NCBI GenBank assembly: GCA_005656395.1
Contig: SRSI01000048.1
Location: 1,426,001 to 1,490,000 of the forward strand
Direction: 5' to 3'
Origin: Strongyloides papillosus
Taxonomy: Eukaryota; Nematoda; Chromadorea; Rhabditida; Strongyloididae
DNA: 64,000 nucleotides
Part shown: in pieces, positions 60,651 to 64,000 of the stretch
Position numbering within the stretch: the stretch's first letter is position 1
How the letters are laid out: each line of letters starts with the position of its first letter
Made by a program: the position numbers and the translations under genes
Notes under the pieces: generated by a model
The model's input: the letters and a program-made list of their open reading frames with translations, nothing else
The model's database searches: none
What the model was told of the DNA's origin: nothing

Positions 60651-62857
60651 TCACTTAAACCACCCATCATCAATTTCCATTTCCTCATTAAATGTTGTAA
60701 AAATCCTCTTAGAACCAAAAAAGTCGGTTACCCTCACTCTTGTAATGTTTTTTTCATACAAATCAGTTCTAACACCAACAGTTGATAAACATTTAGTTAT
60801 AGGACAGGAATCAAAGAAATCTTTCATTGTCGAGTTGGACTCGAGATTATTAACTTTATCTTTTAAAAACTCACTTACATAGTAAGCATACCTATCGTTA
60901 ACATAAACACCAATATTATGGTCAACTTGTAATGAGTATGATTCTTCATGTGTTAAGGAGGAACTTGTAGCAAGAACATTAGGTGTTGTTATTGGGGTAT
61001 ACATTGACTCAGCATGACATGTATCTGATATGAATAATAATTCATTATACCTCTGTCTATGGTACATAATTTCTATAGCATCAGCCATATCCTTTGATGT
61101 TAACTCTTCATTATCTTGGAATTTCAAAAAATCTTCACCACCATGACCAGTTAAGTATATTAATACATTTGATTGGTGATTTGATAATAACCTCTTACTT
61201 CTTGGAAATGATGGATGTACCCGTCCAGTAAGTAATCTTATAAAATTAAGAACCGTTACATCGTAATCCTTATAATCAACCTCAACATTTGATGTGTACA
61301 AATTTTTGTTACTTCTTGTCTCACCAAAAATTTTGCCTATAACAAATTACATATATATATCGGTAAAATTATTATTCAAAAACATTATTATTATTATATT
61401 TTATAAATATGAGTAGGTCAATTTCTGGTGATAAAATATGTCTACAAAATGCTAAAATTGCCTTTATGGATTATGAAATCCAACTTCAGGCTCCTGATCC
61501 TCATGGAGTAGGTTACATTACAGGTACAACTATGTGTCGAGATGAAATTGTACATTTTGATGCTAAGGAAAATTATAGTCGTGTCGAGTCAGTCTATGAT
61601 TATGACATTAATCGCCCTCAATGTATCTCGTATAATCCTAATGTTCAAGAAGTTGTGCTAGAATCATATCTAATGAAAGCTTATCCTAAACAAGTAGCAA
61701 CTCCAAAATACAATAGAAAATACTCAAATAACAAAATTTATAAAATTAACTTAGTAATATGTCAACCAAAAATATGTTCTATTGAAATTTTAACACCAAA
61801 TGCGTTAGTTCCAATATTTATTACTTCATATCTTGTTGGAAGTCGTTATCAAAAAGGTGACTACAATATGTTGAAGAAATCTGATATCTATGATGCTGAA
61901 TGGGGTTATAGTTTCCAATTAAAAACGGCTTTAAAATTAAAACATTTTGGTGTTAGAGGAGAGGTAGAATTCCATGATTCAAGGGACGCCTTCAAAATGT
62001 GTGAAAAATACGAATTCCCTTGGAGGAGAGTTAAATATAGTCTAGCTTTTGGATTCCATCAAGCAGTAAAAACGGGACTTGGTAAAAATCTAATATCAAC
62101 ATCAAACAAAGTCAAAGAAGCTAACAGTCATCCTAAAAATAAAGCAGTGATAAAGGACATCTCCGAGATGCATGAAAAATACCAAGTAAATTGGTTAAAT
62201 AAGTCTACACTTGGATTCGTTCATTTCTCAAAAACGATTTCAATTCAAAAGATTTCTAAAAATGTTAGTAATCCATTGAAAATTATCAAGGAACCAGAGT
62301 ACTATCATTAACTATTGAAATGTGTCATCACTTGAATGGTACAAACTTTAGAATAATAAAAAAAACTACAATATACCTAATTTTCTCAAGTTTAATAAAC
62401 ATCATAACACATATTACTTTAAATTTCTTCTATTTTTTACAATAACAATCTGTTATACGAATAAAATTTAATCTCAAATCTATTTGTATACATAAAATAG
62501 CGTTGTATAGAAAATTAAATTTTTAATCTTTAAAAAACACAAAAAAAAATTTAGAAAAAACATACCAGCATAGGGATTCCTTGCATTACAGGGAATATTA
62601 TCAGCCATCATCAAAATAATATTTGAATCCGGAATTCCTAAAGCCTTAATACGATCATACAACAACAACACATTCGATGCATGTCTATAATTCTGCCAAA
62701 ATCTCGAAGTATCAACAAGGACTGCCCAATTATTTACATGTGTTGGGGTCTCAAAAAATTTCTCTACCTTCAAAACGATACTACTTTCATCACATTGCAC
62801 ATTACTTGAAAATATACATAAAATTATTAAGATTAATATAGAAGCATCAAAAAGCAT
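60651..62857 (-). CDS. PIGK: GPI-anchor transamidase catalytic subunit (GPI8/PIG-K)
   Basis: Two exons (62857-62566, 61336-60651) join through a split Gly codon to encode 325 residues. It cleaves the C-terminal signal of ER proteins and attaches the preformed GPI anchor. A signal peptide (MLFDASILILIILCIF...) leads into NNWAVLVDTSRFWQNYRH, the family's first strand. The catalytic dyad of this C13-type cysteine protease is His162 in YLTGHGGEDF and Cys204 in FISDTCHAESM. The protein ends EMEIDDGWFK without the C-terminal membrane segment found in human PIGK and yeast Gpi8. The single intron is 1,229 bp, large for this gene-dense end, and contains a separate gene on the opposite strand (61409-62311). 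The gene is head-to-head with the DHX15 gene. Confidence 0.95.
61409..62311 (+). CDS. Unrecognised 300-residue protein nested in the GPI8 intron
   Basis: An intact open frame of 300 codons lies wholly within the GPI8 intron on the opposite strand, 72 bp from one splice site and 254 bp from the other. Codon use and composition are like those of neighbouring genes, so it is unlikely to be chance. The N-terminal half contains YEIQLQAPDPHGVGYITGTT and VESVYDYDINRPQCISYNPN. The middle has KINLVICQPKICSIEILTPN and VPIFITSYLVGSRYQKGDYN; the C-terminal part is basic and helical, ending LKIIKEPEYYH. There is no signal peptide or membrane segment. I do not recognise the family. A TTTATAA-like box about 25 bp upstream of the ATG may belong to its promoter. 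Confidence 0.8.
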   Translation: MSRSISGDKICLQNAKIAFMDYEIQLQAPDPHGVGYITGTTMCRDEIVHFDAKENYSRVESVYDYDINRPQCISYNPNVQEVVLESYLMKAYPKQVATPKYNRKYSNNKIYKINLVICQPKICSIEILTPNALVPIFITSYLVGSRYQKGDYNMLKKSDIYDAEWGYSFQLKTALKLKHFGVRGEVEFHDSRDAFKMCEKYEFPWRRVKYSLAFGFHQAVKTGLGKNLISTSNKVKEANSHPKNKAVIKDISEMHEKYQVNWLNKSTLGFVHFSKTISIQKISKNVSNPLKIIKEPEYYH

Positions 62858-63009
62858 GCTTCAAGATAGATAAGAAATCCCAAAACGAGTAGTATCATAC
62901 ACTGAGTAACATTTCTCCAATAGTCGTTTAAGAACATAGTTTCATTTTAAGGCATTATTTAAATTTTCATTATCACTAACTCTCATTCTTTATATATTAT
63001 TTTTTAACA
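62858..63009. promoter_or_regulatory. Compact bidirectional promoter region of GPI8 and DHX15
   Basis: Only 152 bp separate the two divergent start codons, so promoter elements and both 5' leaders must share this interval. It contains a TATATATTATT-like stretch near 62990. No specific factor site is claimed. Confidence 0.6.

Positions 63010-64000
<991 letters not shown>

Overview
This window looks like nuclear DNA of a nematode, most likely Strongyloides or a close relative (inference). Three things point there. The non-coding DNA is extremely AT-rich while the genes are moderately so. Most introns are 45-70 bp with GTAAG-type donors and TTTTAG/TTATAG-type acceptors. The gene set is nematode-like: a ShK-tailed zinc carboxypeptidase, a secreted CAP/SCP protein, a UNC-122-like olfactomedin protein, CYK-4 and SQST-1. 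Most gene models below were assembled by hand from reading-frame continuity and splice sites; no transcript or database evidence was available.

The left two thirds (1-41 kb) is gene-poor. It holds a secreted M14 carboxypeptidase with a Thr-rich stalk and ShK tail (7.2-10.0 kb, minus), a type II membrane olfactomedin protein (11.6-13.4 kb, minus), a tandem-C2 synaptotagmin-like gene spread over about 10.7 kb with two multi-kilobase introns (17.9-28.6 kb, minus), and an SBSPON-like somatomedin-B/thrombospondin-1 protein (34.2-35.9 kb, minus). Long AT-rich stretches without recognisable genes separate them. A decayed, coding-like patch lies at 15.45-17.5 kb.

The 41-47.7 kb block is compact and mostly housekeeping: a small secreted peptide, dihydropteridine reductase, COA5, CYK-4/RACGAP1, VPS29 followed 108 bp later by a small secreted protein (operon candidate), and SNU13. 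From 47.8 to 55.3 kb the DNA is a disturbed patch: a 992-bp inverted-repeat element with a perfect 8-bp target duplication, several broken coding fragments, a divergent homeodomain gene and a CAP protein gene.

The right end (55.6-64 kb) is compact again: V-ATPase subunit F, SQST-1/p62, the NEDD8 E1 subunit ULA-1, and the GPI transamidase catalytic subunit GPI8/PIGK. GPI8/PIGK lies 124 bp upstream of ula-1 (operon candidate), and its 1.2-kb intron contains an intact, unrecognised gene on the opposite strand. The window ends inside a DHX15/PRP43 helicase gene transcribed divergently from GPI8.
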